This document shows, piece after piece, positions 1 through 6,207 of a DNA stretch of 10,805 nucleotides. Below the pieces are notes generated by a model, which worked only from the letters and a program-made list of their open reading frames with translations, did no database searches and was not told where the DNA came from. Source of the stretch: Candidatus Omnitrophota bacterium (GTDB lineage: Bacteria > Omnitrophota > Koll11 > Gygaellales > Profunditerraquicolaceae); the NCBI GenBank assembly GCA_028712045.1, contig JAQTRA010000026.1:1-10805 (forward strand), given 5' to 3'. The position numbers and the translations under genes were made by a program. Position 1 is the stretch's first letter. Every line of letters begins with the position of its first letter.

Positions 1-382
1 GGATATCCTGCCGATAATCAAAAAAGTTGAGTCAGTTGGCAATAAGCAGATTTTAATTACCGAGCGCGGAGTAAGTTTTGGTTATAATAATCTGGTGACG
101 GATTTTCGCAGTTTAGGGATTATGCGTGCTTTAGGTTATCCGGTTATTTACGATGCCACTCACAGCGTGCAGCTTCCCGGCGGCTCAGGGAATTGTTCGG
201 GCGGCCAGAGTGAATTTGTAACCGGTTTATCCCGGGCAGCAATAGCTTTTGGCTGCGATGGTTTATTCCTGGAAGTGCATCCTGACCCAAAGCATGCGCC
301 TTGCGACGGGGCGAATATGATTAATTTTAAAGAACTGGAAACTCTTTTAAAACAGGTTAAAAAAATCAGGCAGGCGCTATGA
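1..382 (+). CDS. kdsA: 3-deoxy-8-phosphooctulonate (Kdo-8-P) synthase, 3' part only
   Basis: This is the C-terminal 126 residues of KdsA, which condenses phosphoenolpyruvate with D-arabinose 5-phosphate to give Kdo-8-phosphate in the cytoplasm. The reading frame is already open at base 2, and the start lies outside the window; E. coli KdsA has 284 residues, so slightly less than half is visible. Family motifs are clear: [26 protein letters not shown] and CDGANM. Residues 54 (His), 91 (Glu) and 102 (Asp) of the fragment align with the three C-terminal metal/active-site ligands of the family. The CDG triplet at 101-103 is, as I recall, typical of the metal-dependent class, but the deciding N-terminal Cys/Asn position is not in view. 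The stop codon overlaps the start of the next gene (ATGA), so the two are probably translationally coupled. Identity is very secure. Confidence 0.96.
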   Translation, partial: DILPIIKKVESVGNKQILITERGVSFGYNNLVTDFRSLGIMRALGYPVIYDATHSVQLPGGSGNCSGGQSEFVTGLSRAAIAFGCDGLFLEVHPDPKHAPCDGANMINFKELETLLKQVKKIRQAL

Positions 383-1347
383 AATTAAATGTGATTAAGC
401 GGGCAAAAGAGGTTTTAGAAATTGAAGCGCAGGCGATTAAATTACTTAAGAGCCGCCTGGATAATAATTTTTCTAAAGCGGTAGAGTTGATTTTAAAAAC
501 TAAAGGCAGGGTAATTGTCAGCGGCATGGGTAAAACCGGGATCATCGCCCAAAAGTTTTCCGCTACTTTAGCCTCGACCGGCACGCCGAGTTTATTTTTA
601 CATACGGCCGAAGCGATCCACGGTGATCTGGGTAAAGTTACTAGCGACGATATTGTAGTTATTCTTTCTAATAGCGGTAGTACGGAGGAGATGAAACAAC
701 TTTTGCCTTTACTTAAAAAGATCGGCGTATTAATTATTTCGCTTACCGGGAACACGAAATCTGTTTTAGCTAAATACAGTGATGTAGTTTTAGATGTTTC
801 GGTGAAAAAAGAAGCTTGTATCTTAGGCCTGGCGCCGACGGCTTCGACTACCGTAGCTTTAGCTATGTCGGATGCTTTGGCAGTGTGCCTCTTAGAGCAA
901 AAAGGTTTTAAAGAAAAGGATTTTGCTTTTTTCCATCCCGGAGGAGCCCTGGGCAGGCGTTTACTTCTAAAAGTTGAAGATCTTATGCGCAGCGGAAAAT
1001 TTAATCCGATCGTTGGTGAGGGGAAAAAGGTTTCTGAGGTTTTATTAGCGATTACGCACGCGCGAGCTGGAAGCGCAACGATAGTAGACAGCCAAGGAAA
1101 GTTAAAAGGTATATTTACTGACGGGGATTTACGCCGCCATCTGGAGAGTGATAAAAATTTACCCAGCAGGCCGATTTCCGAAGTAATGACTAAAAAGCCT
1201 ACCGTGGTAGATAAAGATATGTTAGCTGCTCAGGCGATGCGGATAATGCAGGATAAACGCATTGATGAAATTCCGGTGGTGGATAAATTTATGCGTCCGG
1301 TAGGTTTGTTGGATATTCAGGATTTACTTAAAGCAGGATTAGTTTAA
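379..1347 (+). CDS. kdsD: D-arabinose-5-phosphate isomerase (SIS domain plus two CBS domains)
   Basis: The enzyme interconverts ribulose 5-phosphate and arabinose 5-phosphate, the first committed step of Kdo synthesis, and so feeds KdsA encoded just upstream. The 322-residue length matches KdsD/KpsF (about 328). A SIS sugar-isomerase domain fills about residues 30-200. Aligned to E. coli KdsD with a constant offset of 7, the catalytic residues are all present: Lys52 in GMGKTG, Glu104 after SNSGSTE, Glu145 in KKEAC and His186 in HPGGALGR. Two CBS domains follow at about 201-260 (with FTDGDLRR) and 266-322 (ending in [13 protein letters not shown]). The ATG overlaps the kdsA stop, and AGG at 372-374 is a plausible ribosome binding site. 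The paralogues KpsF and GutQ share this architecture; position between kdsA and kdsC favours the housekeeping Kdo role. Confidence 0.95.
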   Translation: MKLNVIKRAKEVLEIEAQAIKLLKSRLDNNFSKAVELILKTKGRVIVSGMGKTGIIAQKFSATLASTGTPSLFLHTAEAIHGDLGKVTSDDIVVILSNSGSTEEMKQLLPLLKKIGVLIISLTGNTKSVLAKYSDVVLDVSVKKEACILGLAPTASTTVALAMSDALAVCLLEQKGFKEKDFAFFHPGGALGRRLLLKVEDLMRSGKFNPIVGEGKKVSEVLLAITHARAGSATIVDSQGKLKGIFTDGDLRRHLESDKNLPSRPISEVMTKKPTVVDKDMLAAQAMRIMQDKRIDEIPVVDKFMRPVGLLDIQDLLKAGLV

Positions 1348-1349
1348 AT

Positions 1350-1892
1350 ATGGCGCTGGATATGATTAAAGAAGAGGTTAAATTAAAAGCCAGTAAGATT
1401 AAGTTACTTTTATTGGATGTTGACGGAGTGCTTACTGATGGCCGGATAATTTATGATTCTCGCGGCCGGGATTCTAAGTTTTTTGATGTGCATGATGGGC
1501 TGGGGGTTTATGTTTTGCATAAATCCGGGATAAAAACTGTTTTAATTACCGCTAAAAGCTCTAAAACTATAACGCCGCGGGCTAAAGATATGCGCGTCGC
1601 AGAAGTTTTTGCGGATATTTTTCCTAAAAGCGCTGTTTTGGATAAAATTTTAAAGAAATATGGCGTAGGCCCGGATGAGGTTTGTTTTGTGGGAGATGAT
1701 TTAGTGGATTTATCGATTATGCGTAAAGTTGGCTTACCAGTGGCAGTTGCCAATGCTGCAGCTGAGATAAAGGAAGTAGCCGGTTTTATTACTGCTCGCT
1801 CCGGCGGTCGCGGAGCAGTCAGGGAAGTCGCGGAGTTAATTCTTAAATCGCAAGGTAAATGGGAAGATATCCTAAAGTTTTATGCGGCTTAA
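1350..1892 (+). CDS. kdsC: 3-deoxy-D-manno-octulosonate 8-phosphate phosphatase (HAD family)
   Basis: KdsC removes the phosphate from Kdo-8-phosphate to give free Kdo, the step after KdsA. At 180 residues it is the usual size of this capless tetrameric HAD phosphatase. Visible motifs: nucleophile and acid/base Asp23 and Asp25 in LLDVDGVLTDG, motif II Thr67, motif III Lys93, motif IV GDDLVD (Asp116, Asp117, Asp120), and the C-terminal GGRGAVRE loop (152-159) typical of KdsC. Motif II reads ITAKSS where most relatives have ITGRSS, so Lys69 sits where a substrate-binding Arg is usual; Arg77 nearby is kept. The start is uncertain: ATG 1350 lies 2 nt after the kdsD stop with only a weak upstream AGG, and ATG 1362 (4 codons in) is an alternative. 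The 3' end overlaps the next gene by 11 nt. Confidence 0.93.
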   Translation: MALDMIKEEVKLKASKIKLLLLDVDGVLTDGRIIYDSRGRDSKFFDVHDGLGVYVLHKSGIKTVLITAKSSKTITPRAKDMRVAEVFADIFPKSAVLDKILKKYGVGPDEVCFVGDDLVDLSIMRKVGLPVAVANAAAEIKEVAGFITARSGGRGAVREVAELILKSQGKWEDILKFYAA

Positions 1893-2766
1893 AAGAATAT
1901 TATTAGTTTCTGCTTTTTTGTTTTTTGCCTTTACCTGTCTTAAAGCTGAAACCACCAAAGAAGTAAAAGAATCCGACCAGCAAATTGGCGATTTTTCTTT
2001 ATCCGGCTTTGGCGATAAAGGAAAAAAGGCCTGGGATCTTTCTGGGAAATCAGCGGATATATTTAATGAAGTGGTTAAGCTTAAAGAAGTAGTGGGTAAC
2101 CATTACGCGGATAAGGATAATATTAATCTTACGGCGGATAAAGGTGATTTTAATAAAAATAGCGGAGTGGTGCATTTAGAGGATAACGTGGTGATTACTA
2201 CGTCAAGTGGCGCAAAACTTACCACGGATTCTTTAGATGGGGACCGCAAGCAGCAGATCGTCAGTACCTTAGACAGGGTAAATCTCCAGCGTTCAGATAT
2301 GTTTCTTTCCGGAATCGGGGCTAAAGGCCAAACCGGGCTTAAACAGGTAGCTTTGGATAAAGATGTGCGTTTGGATATTGAGCCGTTGGACAAGCTCAAA
2401 GGCAAAAAAGAAAAGATATTGATCACTTGCGATGGCCCGCTGGAAGTAGATTATGAAAAAAATATTGCCGTATTCTATAATAATGTTAAAGTAGAAAAAT
2501 CAGATATGAATATTTATAGCGATAAGATGGAGGTTTATTTTATTCCTAAGCAGGAGGAAACTAAAAAAGATCAGGGCGCGGCAGTAATGTCTAGCTCTAT
2601 AAGTAAGATCGTAAGCTCCGGCAATGTGCGTATAGTGCGCGGAGAAAATACATCTTATAGCCAGGAAGCAATTTATACGGCAGTGGATAAAAAAATACTT
2701 TTAACCGGAAGGCCGCAGATACTCATTTACCAAACGGAGAATATGAATGCAGCTTTTGGAAACTAA
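1882..2766 (+). CDS. Exported LPS-transport protein with LptC-like and LptA-like halves
   Basis: This is a 294-residue exported protein. Residues 1-22 look like a signal peptide: basic MRLKR, a hydrophobic stretch of about 15 residues and a possible cleavage site after LKA. Residues 35-168 resemble the LptC beta-jellyroll family: FSLSGFGDKGKKAWDLSG, then LTADKGDFNKNSGVVHLEDNV, then a paired LSGIGAKG and LDKDVRLDI. Residues 179-284 resemble the LptA/OstA fold: ITCDGPLEVDY, Y-NNVKVEKSDMNIYSDKMEVYF, ISKIVSSGNVRIVRGE and LLTGRPQI. In E. coli these are separate proteins, an anchored LptC and a periplasmic LptA bridge, so here a single polypeptide may do both. The C terminus stops soon after the GRPQI strand, shorter than a typical LptA end. 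It overlaps kdsC by 11 nt and lptB by 20 nt. Family assignment is by pattern; the split into two domains is inference. Confidence 0.82.
   Translation: MRLKRILLVSAFLFFAFTCLKAETTKEVKESDQQIGDFSLSGFGDKGKKAWDLSGKSADIFNEVVKLKEVVGNHYADKDNINLTADKGDFNKNSGVVHLEDNVVITTSSGAKLTTDSLDGDRKQQIVSTLDRVNLQRSDMFLSGIGAKGQTGLKQVALDKDVRLDIEPLDKLKGKKEKILITCDGPLEVDYEKNIAVFYNNVKVEKSDMNIYSDKMEVYFIPKQEETKKDQGAAVMSSSISKIVSSGNVRIVRGENTSYSQEAIYTAVDKKILLTGRPQILIYQTENMNAAFGN
2736..2739 (+). promoter_or_regulatory. Shine-Dalgarno site GGAG of lptB, inside the upstream gene
   Basis: GGAG lies 7 nt before ATG 2747. It supports that start over the out-of-frame ATG at 2743 and makes the 20 nt overlap with the preceding gene credible, rather than a frameshift artefact. 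Confidence 0.7.
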
Positions 2767-3469
2767 AGGTTTAATTAAATCCTATGATGGCCGCCAGGTA
2801 GTTAAGGGCGTGGATATTACGGTCAAGCGCGGAGAGATCGTCGGGCTGCTTGGCCCTAATGGCGCCGGCAAAACCACTACTTTTTATATGATTGTCGGTA
2901 TTGTCCCCCCGAATAAGGGCACGATTGTTTTTGATAACCATGAAATTACAAATTTACCGATTCATGAACGTGCGCGCCTGGGGATTGGTTATCTTTCCCA
3001 GGAAGCCTCGATATTTAGAAAACTTACGGTCGAAGAAAATATTAACGCCATCCTGGAGACTTTACCTCTCGGCCGGCAGGCCCGAAAACGCAGGTTGATT
3101 TCCTTACTGGAAGAATTGAATATTTCGCATCTGGCGAAAAATAAGGCTTATACTTTAAGCGGAGGGGAAAGAAGGCGCTTAGAGATTACCCGGGCGCTGG
3201 TAACTAACCCGTCTTTTATTTTACTGGATGAACCTTTTTCCGGGATTGATCCGATAGTGGTAAATGAAGCGCAGGAGATTATTAAAGAATTAAAGGCAAA
3301 AGGATTGGGAATTTTACTTACCGATCATAACGTCCGGGAAACACTTTCGATTACTGACCGGGCTTATTTGATTGCTGATGGCTCGATTCTTATTGCAGGC
3401 ACGGCGCATGATCTGATTAACCACCCGCAGGCGCGCCAGGTTTATTTGGGTGAGAAATTTAGGATGTAA
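2747..3469 (+). CDS. lptB: LPS export ABC transporter ATP-binding protein LptB
   Basis: LptB is the cytoplasmic ATPase that, with LptF/LptG in the inner membrane, extracts LPS and pushes it along the Lpt bridge. The 240-residue length matches E. coli LptB (241). All ABC motifs are intact: Walker A GPNGAGKT (36-43), Q-loop Gln85 in YLSQEASIF, signature LSGGERRR (137-144), Walker B FILLDE (157-162), D-loop SGID and H-loop His194 in LTDHNVRETL. The YLSQEASIFRKLTVEEN segment and the FSGIDPI version of the D-loop region are characteristic of LptB rather than of the related branched-chain amino-acid ATPases. It is preceded by the LptC/LptA-like gene, and no lptF or lptG is seen here. In proteobacteria rpoN often follows lptB; here the trigger factor gene does. 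Confidence 0.97.
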   Translation: MQLLETKGLIKSYDGRQVVKGVDITVKRGEIVGLLGPNGAGKTTTFYMIVGIVPPNKGTIVFDNHEITNLPIHERARLGIGYLSQEASIFRKLTVEENINAILETLPLGRQARKRRLISLLEELNISHLAKNKAYTLSGGERRRLEITRALVTNPSFILLDEPFSGIDPIVVNEAQEIIKELKAKGLGILLTDHNVRETLSITDRAYLIADGSILIAGTAHDLINHPQARQVYLGEKFRM

Positions 3470-3480
3470 GAAAGGGAACA

Positions 3481-4359
3481 ATGAAAACCGAGATTAAGAA
3501 GTTAGATGGGACAAAACGTGAACTAAGCGTAGCGGTAAGCGGTGAGTTGATTAAAAATAAATTTGAAGAGGTTTTTGCTCAAATCGCCAAAGAAGCCAAG
3601 GTTCCGGGATTTCGCCCGGGCAAAGCGCCCCGGGATATTTTAGAAAAACATTACGGAGCAACTGTGCATGAACAAGTGATCAAAGAATTAGTGCCGGATG
3701 TGTATAATCAGGCGATTGCCGCAGAGAATCTGGATGTAATTGAATTGCCGCAGATCAGCGACGTGAAGCTTGACCGGGGTAATCTTTCTTTTAAAGCGGT
3801 GGTGGAAGTGAGCCCGGAGATCCAGGTAAAAAATTATAAAAACAAAAAGATAAATTTCAAAAAAGTAATGGTCACTGCCGATGAAATTAAAAAACAGATT
3901 GATTCGGTTAAGCAGGCCCGTAAAGTCGAGGTTTTAGATGATAAATTCAGCCATTCTTTAGGATATTCGAGCTTGGCTGATTTAGAGAAGGCGGTGGAAA
4001 GGCAGCTTTATATTAATAAGGAAAACCAAGAACGTCAGCGCATTGAAAATGAATTAATTGAAAGCCTGATGCAGGGCTTAGAGTTCAAACTGCCGCAAGG
4101 TTTGGTTGATCGGCAAGTTCAAGATATGCTTAGGCAGACAAAAATAGATTTAGCGATGAAAGGCTTGCCGCGCGATAAAATCGAGGAGCAGGAGAAATTA
4201 CTTTTAGAGGGGATTGAGCCGGAAGCGAAAAAACAGGTTAAGGTGTATTTAGTTTTAGCCGATATTGCCAAAAAAGAAAAGATTACTATTGATGACCATA
4301 TGCCGGCTAAAGTAATGGAATTTTTATTAAAAGAAGCTGATTGGCAGGAAGTATCCTAA
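3481..4359 (+). CDS. tig: Trigger factor, short form lacking the PPIase domain
   Basis: Trigger factor binds the ribosome exit tunnel and shields nascent chains. The ribosome-binding signature GFRPGKAP sits at residues 43-50, the same position as in E. coli, and the N-terminal domain runs to about 115. The protein has only 292 residues against about 430 usually. After a linker ([15 protein letters not shown], 131-145) the sequence jumps directly to the start of the C-terminal substrate-binding domain ([15 protein letters not shown], 151-165). No FKBP-type prolyl isomerase domain lies between, as there is no V-x-D-F-x-G or G-x-IPGFE pattern. A second shortening is seen near the C terminus, where KEKITIDD (about 268-275) is followed almost at once by the terminal [12 protein letters not shown]. 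The frame is continuous. AGGGA at 3473-3477 precedes the ATG by 3 nt. clpP follows, as in many bacteria. Confidence 0.92.
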   Translation: MKTEIKKLDGTKRELSVAVSGELIKNKFEEVFAQIAKEAKVPGFRPGKAPRDILEKHYGATVHEQVIKELVPDVYNQAIAAENLDVIELPQISDVKLDRGNLSFKAVVEVSPEIQVKNYKNKKINFKKVMVTADEIKKQIDSVKQARKVEVLDDKFSHSLGYSSLADLEKAVERQLYINKENQERQRIENELIESLMQGLEFKLPQGLVDRQVQDMLRQTKIDLAMKGLPRDKIEEQEKLLLEGIEPEAKKQVKVYLVLADIAKKEKITIDDHMPAKVMEFLLKEADWQEVS

Positions 4360-4363
4360 AAAT

Positions 4364-4368
4364 GGAGG
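4364..4368 (+). promoter_or_regulatory. Shine-Dalgarno site GGAGG that fixes the clpP start
   Basis: GGAGG is 5 nt before ATG 4374. The in-frame upstream candidates TTG 4341 (inside the trigger factor gene) and ATG 4362 (which overlaps this site) have no comparable site, so the start is placed at 4374. Confidence 0.8.
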
Positions 4369-4373
4369 GAGTT

Positions 4374-4991
4374 ATGCAGCCAAAAATGCAGACATTAGTT
4401 CCAATGGTAATTGAGCAGACTGCCCGGGGTTATGAACGCGCCTACGATATCTATTCCCGTCTTTTAAAGGATCGTATTCTATTTATCGGCACGCCGATTG
4501 ATGATTATGTGGCAAATTTGGTGATTGCTCAGCTGCTTTTTTTACAAATGGAAGATAAGGATAAAGATATCAATGTTTATATTAACTCACCCGGGGGTTC
4601 AGTTACCGCGGGTTTAGCTATTTATGACACGATGCAGTTTTTAAAGTGTGATGTGGCTACTTATTGTGTCGGCCAGGCATCCAGCATGGGCGCGATTTTA
4701 CTGGCTGCCGGTGTAAAAGGTAAGCGCCAGGCTTTACCGAATTCGCGGGTTATGATTCACCAGCCCTGGGGCGGGGTCCAGGGAGTGGCCGCGGATATTT
4801 CAATTCAGGCTAAAGAAATTTTAAAAATGCGCGATCGGATCAATGAAATTCTGGCACAGCATACTCACCAGCCGCTGGATAAGATCCAGAAGGATACTGA
4901 CCGGGATTATTTTATGAGTGCCCAGGAAGCCAAGGATTATGGTTTAATCGATGAAGTAATTTTACCGGAAGCCAAGAAATTAAAAAAATAA
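4374..4991 (+). CDS. clpP: ATP-dependent Clp protease proteolytic subunit ClpP
   Basis: ClpP is the barrel-forming serine peptidase that degrades proteins unfolded by ClpX or ClpA/ClpC. With the chosen start it has 205 residues, close to the 207 of E. coli. The catalytic triad is complete and correctly spaced: Ser104 in GQASSMGA, His129 in MIHQPWGG and Asp178 in [22 protein letters not shown] (70-85) carries the oxyanion-hole glycines, and the handle helix with [13 protein letters not shown] is present. The N terminus ([28 protein letters not shown]) has the usual pore-loop and processing region. A longer reading from TTG 4341 would add 11 residues unlike the family. It lies 14 nt after the trigger factor stop; clpX, the usual third member, does not follow and must be elsewhere if present. 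Confidence 0.97.
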   Translation: MQPKMQTLVPMVIEQTARGYERAYDIYSRLLKDRILFIGTPIDDYVANLVIAQLLFLQMEDKDKDINVYINSPGGSVTAGLAIYDTMQFLKCDVATYCVGQASSMGAILLAAGVKGKRQALPNSRVMIHQPWGGVQGVAADISIQAKEILKMRDRINEILAQHTHQPLDKIQKDTDRDYFMSAQEAKDYGLIDEVILPEAKKLKK

Positions 4992-5015
4992 CCGTTAAAT
5001 GAAAGGAACAGCCAG

Positions 5016-6152
5016 ATGAAAAAAAATTATTTGCTTACCCCGGGGCCTACACCTTTACCACCTGAGATTTGCGAGGCAATGGCCAGGCCGATTATTCATC
5101 ACCGGACACCGCAATTTCAGGCGATCCTCAAAGAAGTAAGTGAAGGGTTAAAGTATATATATCAGACCGCCAATGATGTTTTTATGATCTCTTCTTCCGG
5201 AACCGGAGCCATGGAAGCGGCGGTAATAAATTTACTTTCCGCCGGCGACACCGCTTTAGTGGTGCAGGGTGGTAAATTTGGAGAAAGATGGACGGAAATT
5301 TCCAAAGCTTACGGAATTAATGTTGAGGTTATTGATGTGGCCTGGGGAAAAGCAGTCAGCCCGGAAGAGATAGGTAAGAGGTTAAAAGCTAATCCCGGGA
5401 TCAAAGCAGTATTTACTACTCTTTGTGAAACTTCTACCGGAGTAGATAACGATATTGAAAAAATTGCCGGAGTAGTTAAGGAAACTTCCGCGGTTTTAGT
5501 AGTTGACGCGATCAGCGGGCTGGGCGCGATTGATTTAAAAACCGACGCCTGGGGAGTGGATGTAGTGGTTTCAGGTTCACAAAAAGGTTTAATGCTTCCT
5601 CCGGGATTAGGGTTTATTTGCGTTAGCCCCCGTGCCTGGAAATTAGTGGAAGCTTCTAAATCGCCGCGTTATTATTTAGATTTAAGAAAAGCCAAAAAGG
5701 CAATCGACAAAAACGATACTCCGTTTACATCATCGATTACTTTAATCATTGCTTTAAATGAATCTTTAAAATTGATGCGCGCCGACGGCTTGGAATATAT
5801 TTTTGCCAGGCATAAAAAAATGGCGGATGCTGTGCGCGCTGCTGCCCTAGCTTTGGGTTTGGAATTATTCGCTCCCACGGCCGCTTCAGATGCCGTCACC
5901 GCCGTGAAAGTTCCTGCGGGCCTCGACGGTGAAAAATTAGTTAAAACCATGCGGGATACTTACGGAGTAACGATGGCCGGCGGCCAGGATGAGCTGAAAG
6001 GCAAAGTATTTCGCATCGCGCACATGGGTTTTATCAGTGAGTTTGATATTATTACCGGTTTATCTTGTTTAGAAAAAGTTTTTACGCAAATGGGTTACAA
6101 ATTTACCTTAGGTGCGGGTATTCGCGCTGCTGAAGAGGTTTTTCTTAAATAA
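5016..6152 (+). CDS. Class V aminotransferase, probable phosphoserine (SerC-like) role
   Basis: This is a 378-residue PLP enzyme of the alanine-glyoxylate/serine-pyruvate/class V aspartate aminotransferase group. LLTPGPTPLPPEI opens the protein, SSGTGAMEA (60-68) forms the phosphate-binding region, Asp164 in VVDAISGLGA contacts the pyridine nitrogen, and Lys190 in SGSQKGLMLPPG is the Schiff-base lysine. It is not the SerC subfamily by motif. Its direct position before serA suggests that it converts 3-phosphohydroxypyruvate, the SerA product, to phosphoserine. A broad-specificity class V aminotransferase is reported to do this in Methanococcales, so the role is plausible but inferred. Alternatives are serine-glyoxylate or alanine-glyoxylate transamination. 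GGA at 5005-5007 lies 8 nt before the ATG. The gene starts 24 nt after clpP and is followed by a hairpin before serA. Confidence 0.88.
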   Translation: MKKNYLLTPGPTPLPPEICEAMARPIIHHRTPQFQAILKEVSEGLKYIYQTANDVFMISSSGTGAMEAAVINLLSAGDTALVVQGGKFGERWTEISKAYGINVEVIDVAWGKAVSPEEIGKRLKANPGIKAVFTTLCETSTGVDNDIEKIAGVVKETSAVLVVDAISGLGAIDLKTDAWGVDVVVSGSQKGLMLPPGLGFICVSPRAWKLVEASKSPRYYLDLRKAKKAIDKNDTPFTSSITLIIALNESLKLMRADGLEYIFARHKKMADAVRAAALALGLELFAPTAASDAVTAVKVPAGLDGEKLVKTMRDTYGVTMAGGQDELKGKVFRIAHMGFISEFDIITGLSCLEKVFTQMGYKFTLGAGIRAAEEVFLK

Positions 6153-6154
6153 AG

Positions 6155-6190
6155 GCACCCGGCCTTAAAGGATAGGCCGGTGTGCGTTTT
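6155..6190 (+). terminator. GC-rich hairpin between the aminotransferase gene and serA; weak terminator or attenuator
   Basis: GCACCCGGCCT (6155-6165) pairs with AGGCCGGTGTGC (6174-6185) around an 8 nt loop, giving 11 base pairs with one bulged T at 6181. Only four T (6187-6190) follow before C, so as an intrinsic terminator it is weak. It could partly insulate serA, give attenuation, or protect the upstream mRNA end. A second small stem, TGCGT 6183-6187 with ACGCA 6193-6197, shares bases 6183-6185 with the right arm, so the two cannot form together. Confidence 0.55.
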
Positions 6191-6207
6191 CTACGCAAGG
6201 AGTCAGC

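Noticed and set aside
366..755. Antisense open frame of 129 codons opposite kdsD
   Set aside because: It mirrors a well-supported gene, has no recognisable motif, and shows the composition expected of a shadow frame. The same holds for the other minus-strand frames at 1508-1753, 2103-2426, 5672-5950, 6798-7040, 8980-9222, 9159-9383, 9608-9790 and 9864-10085.
2892..3098. Alternative + strand frame of 68 codons inside lptB
   Set aside because: It lies over the Walker A to Q-loop region of lptB in another frame and has no domain signal or ribosome binding site.
3860..3960. Trigger factor deletion as a frameshift or pseudogene
   Set aside because: Both halves stay in one frame with sensible family sequence and no stop, and the neighbours are intact. 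An in-frame natural loss is the simpler reading, though an assembly deletion cannot be excluded from sequence alone.
4341..4373. Longer clpP reading starting at TTG 4341 or ATG 4362
   Set aside because: The extra residues do not resemble ClpP, TTG 4341 lies within the trigger factor gene, and the strong GGAGG 5 nt before ATG 4374 sets the start.
5016..6152. Serine-glyoxylate aminotransferase of a serine cycle
   Set aside because: The family allows it, but no other serine-cycle gene is nearby and the direct link to serA favours phosphoserine formation.
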